Shown here one piece after another: positions 63,335 through 64,000 of a DNA stretch of 64,000 nt (the first letter of the stretch is position 1; each line of letters starts with the position of its first letter). Origin of the DNA: Pararhizobium mangrovi (GTDB lineage: Bacteria; Pseudomonadota; Alphaproteobacteria; Rhizobiales; Rhizobiaceae); the NCBI RefSeq assembly GCF_006516965.1, contig NZ_VHLH01000027.1, positions 1 through 64,000 of the forward strand, written 5' to 3'. The notes beneath the pieces were generated by a model that saw only the letters and a list, made by a program, of their open reading frames with translations, had not been told where the DNA came from and did no database searches. The position numbers and the translations under genes are program-made.

Positions 63335-64000
63335 ATGCACACGAAGAGACGGTGGCTTTCGGGCCTGTTGTGGTTGATCGGCCTCGTACTGATCGCAGCG
63401 ACGCTCATTCCGATCATCAACAGCAACTACTGGTGGATCCGCAACTTCGTTTTTCCGCAGACGCAGATCACGGTGCTGATCGTTTGCCTGCTTCTGATCG
63501 CCATCGTCGCGCATGCACTGCCGGGCATGAAGCTCCTGATCGCTGCGCTCGCACTGTGTACGGTGTACCAGCTTTTCTACCTGCTGCCCTATACGCCGGT
63601 CGCCGGGGTGAGCGTGCAGGCGGAAACGACCTGTCCGGCGGACCGGCGCTTCACCTTGCTCGAGGCCAACGCGAAGGCCGGTAATACGCGGTACGGCGCG
63701 GTGCGCGATCTCGTCGAGCGGGTGAAGCCGGATCTCTTCTTCGCCGTGGAAACGGACGAGGACTGGCAAAAGGCCCTGCAACCGCTGAAGAAGCGCTTCA
63801 AGCAGACGGTCGTCGCTCCGCGCGACGACTATTGGGCGATGATGCTGTTTTCCAATCTGCCGCTGAAGAACGCCTCGGTGCAGCACCTCATCAAAGGGTA
63901 CGTTCCTTCCATCCGCGCCGAGGTCGAACTGTCGGGCGGCGGCACCTTCGTCTTCCACGGCCTGCATCCGCGCCCGCCCATGATGCACGGTTCCGCGCCG
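63335..64000 (+). CDS. Membrane-anchored EEP-family protein, 3' end outside window
   Basis: The frame is open from the ATG to the window edge (222 codons). Three N-terminal membrane segments (LLWLIGLVLIAATLIPIINS, ITVLIVCLLLIAIVAHALPG, LLIAALALCTVYQLFYLL) precede a domain with TLLEANAKAG and DLFFAVETDEDW, which fits the N-terminal half of an endonuclease/exonuclease/phosphatase fold (metal-binding Asn and Glu). Such anchored EEP proteins are common and poorly characterised. AAAGG precedes the start. Confidence 0.75.
   Translation, partial: MHTKRRWLSGLLWLIGLVLIAATLIPIINSNYWWIRNFVFPQTQITVLIVCLLLIAIVAHALPGMKLLIAALALCTVYQLFYLLPYTPVAGVSVQAETTCPADRRFTLLEANAKAGNTRYGAVRDLVERVKPDLFFAVETDEDWQKALQPLKKRFKQTVVAPRDDYWAMMLFSNLPLKNASVQHLIKGYVPSIRAEVELSGGGTFVFHGLHPRPPMMHGSAP

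Overview
The window looks like chromosomal DNA of a GC-rich alphaproteobacterium of the order Hyphomicrobiales (Rhizobiales). The evidence is a complete general stress response core (NepR, EcfG, PhyR and an HWE-type kinase), a MucR/Ros regulator, GapR (DUF2312), DUF1244, DUF1036 next to pyruvate kinase, paired DUF465 proteins and a FrcBCA-like sugar transporter. Aurantimonadaceae or a near relative is a guess from gene content only.

Layout. 0.1-3.3 kb: minus-strand nikMN-cbiQ-cbiO-nikR operon (ECF nickel/cobalt uptake) with a near-perfect NikR operator. 3.5-15.1 kb: housekeeping genes (cell wall hydrolase, gapR, DUF1244, N-formylglutamate amidohydrolase, DUF1036-pyk, hydrolase, TPR protein, rpmJ, EamA exporter, purEK, two DUF465 genes, a frameshifted VOC gene, a ketopantoate reductase-like gene). 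15.2-24.1 kb: oligopeptidase B, msrB, and a seven-gene Mrp Na+/H+ antiporter operon. 24.2-31.6 kb: mucR and a stress-response block in which several genes carry GGAAC-N16/17-CGTT (EcfG-type) promoters, plus a decayed csbD. 32-37.7 kb: malate dehydrogenase, an epimerase, an SH3 protein with a His/Asp/Arg tail, a hemolysin III protein and small membrane proteins. 38-46.7 kb: an aromatic-acid catabolic cluster ending in the 4-oxalomesaconate route (type I extradiol dioxygenase, GalB-, LigK/GalC- and GalD-like enzymes, a dehydrogenase), a LysR regulator with two HTH domains, and a TRAP transporter. 58.3-62.6 kb: FrcBCA-like ABC transporter and a lone ProX. An EEP-family protein runs off the right edge.

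The most unusual part is a 10.5 kb genomic island (47232-57809) inserted into a tRNA-Arg(CCG) gene. It is bounded by 48-bp identical repeats; the intact tRNA is at the right end and a truncated copy at the left. It carries a tyrosine integrase, an excisionase-like HTH protein, a stand-alone integrase arm-binding domain, an XRE regulator, Vsr, a DNA cytosine-5 methyltransferase, a two-TM protein, and a two-gene module. That module is a 790-aa protein with two different GHKL ATPase domains, overlapped by a receiver protein whose C-terminal domain carries an RNxxxH motif like that of HEPN RNases. I read it as a candidate phosphorelay-gated, methylation-associated defence system. The parts are visible in the sequence; the function is inference.

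How the genes work together: EcfG-type promoters tie the DUF883/holin-like pair, two tiny membrane proteins, the kinase and the phyR/nepR-ecfG loci into one stress regulon. The catabolic genes, their LysR regulator and the TRAP transporter form one co-oriented substrate-uptake-and-degradation unit.
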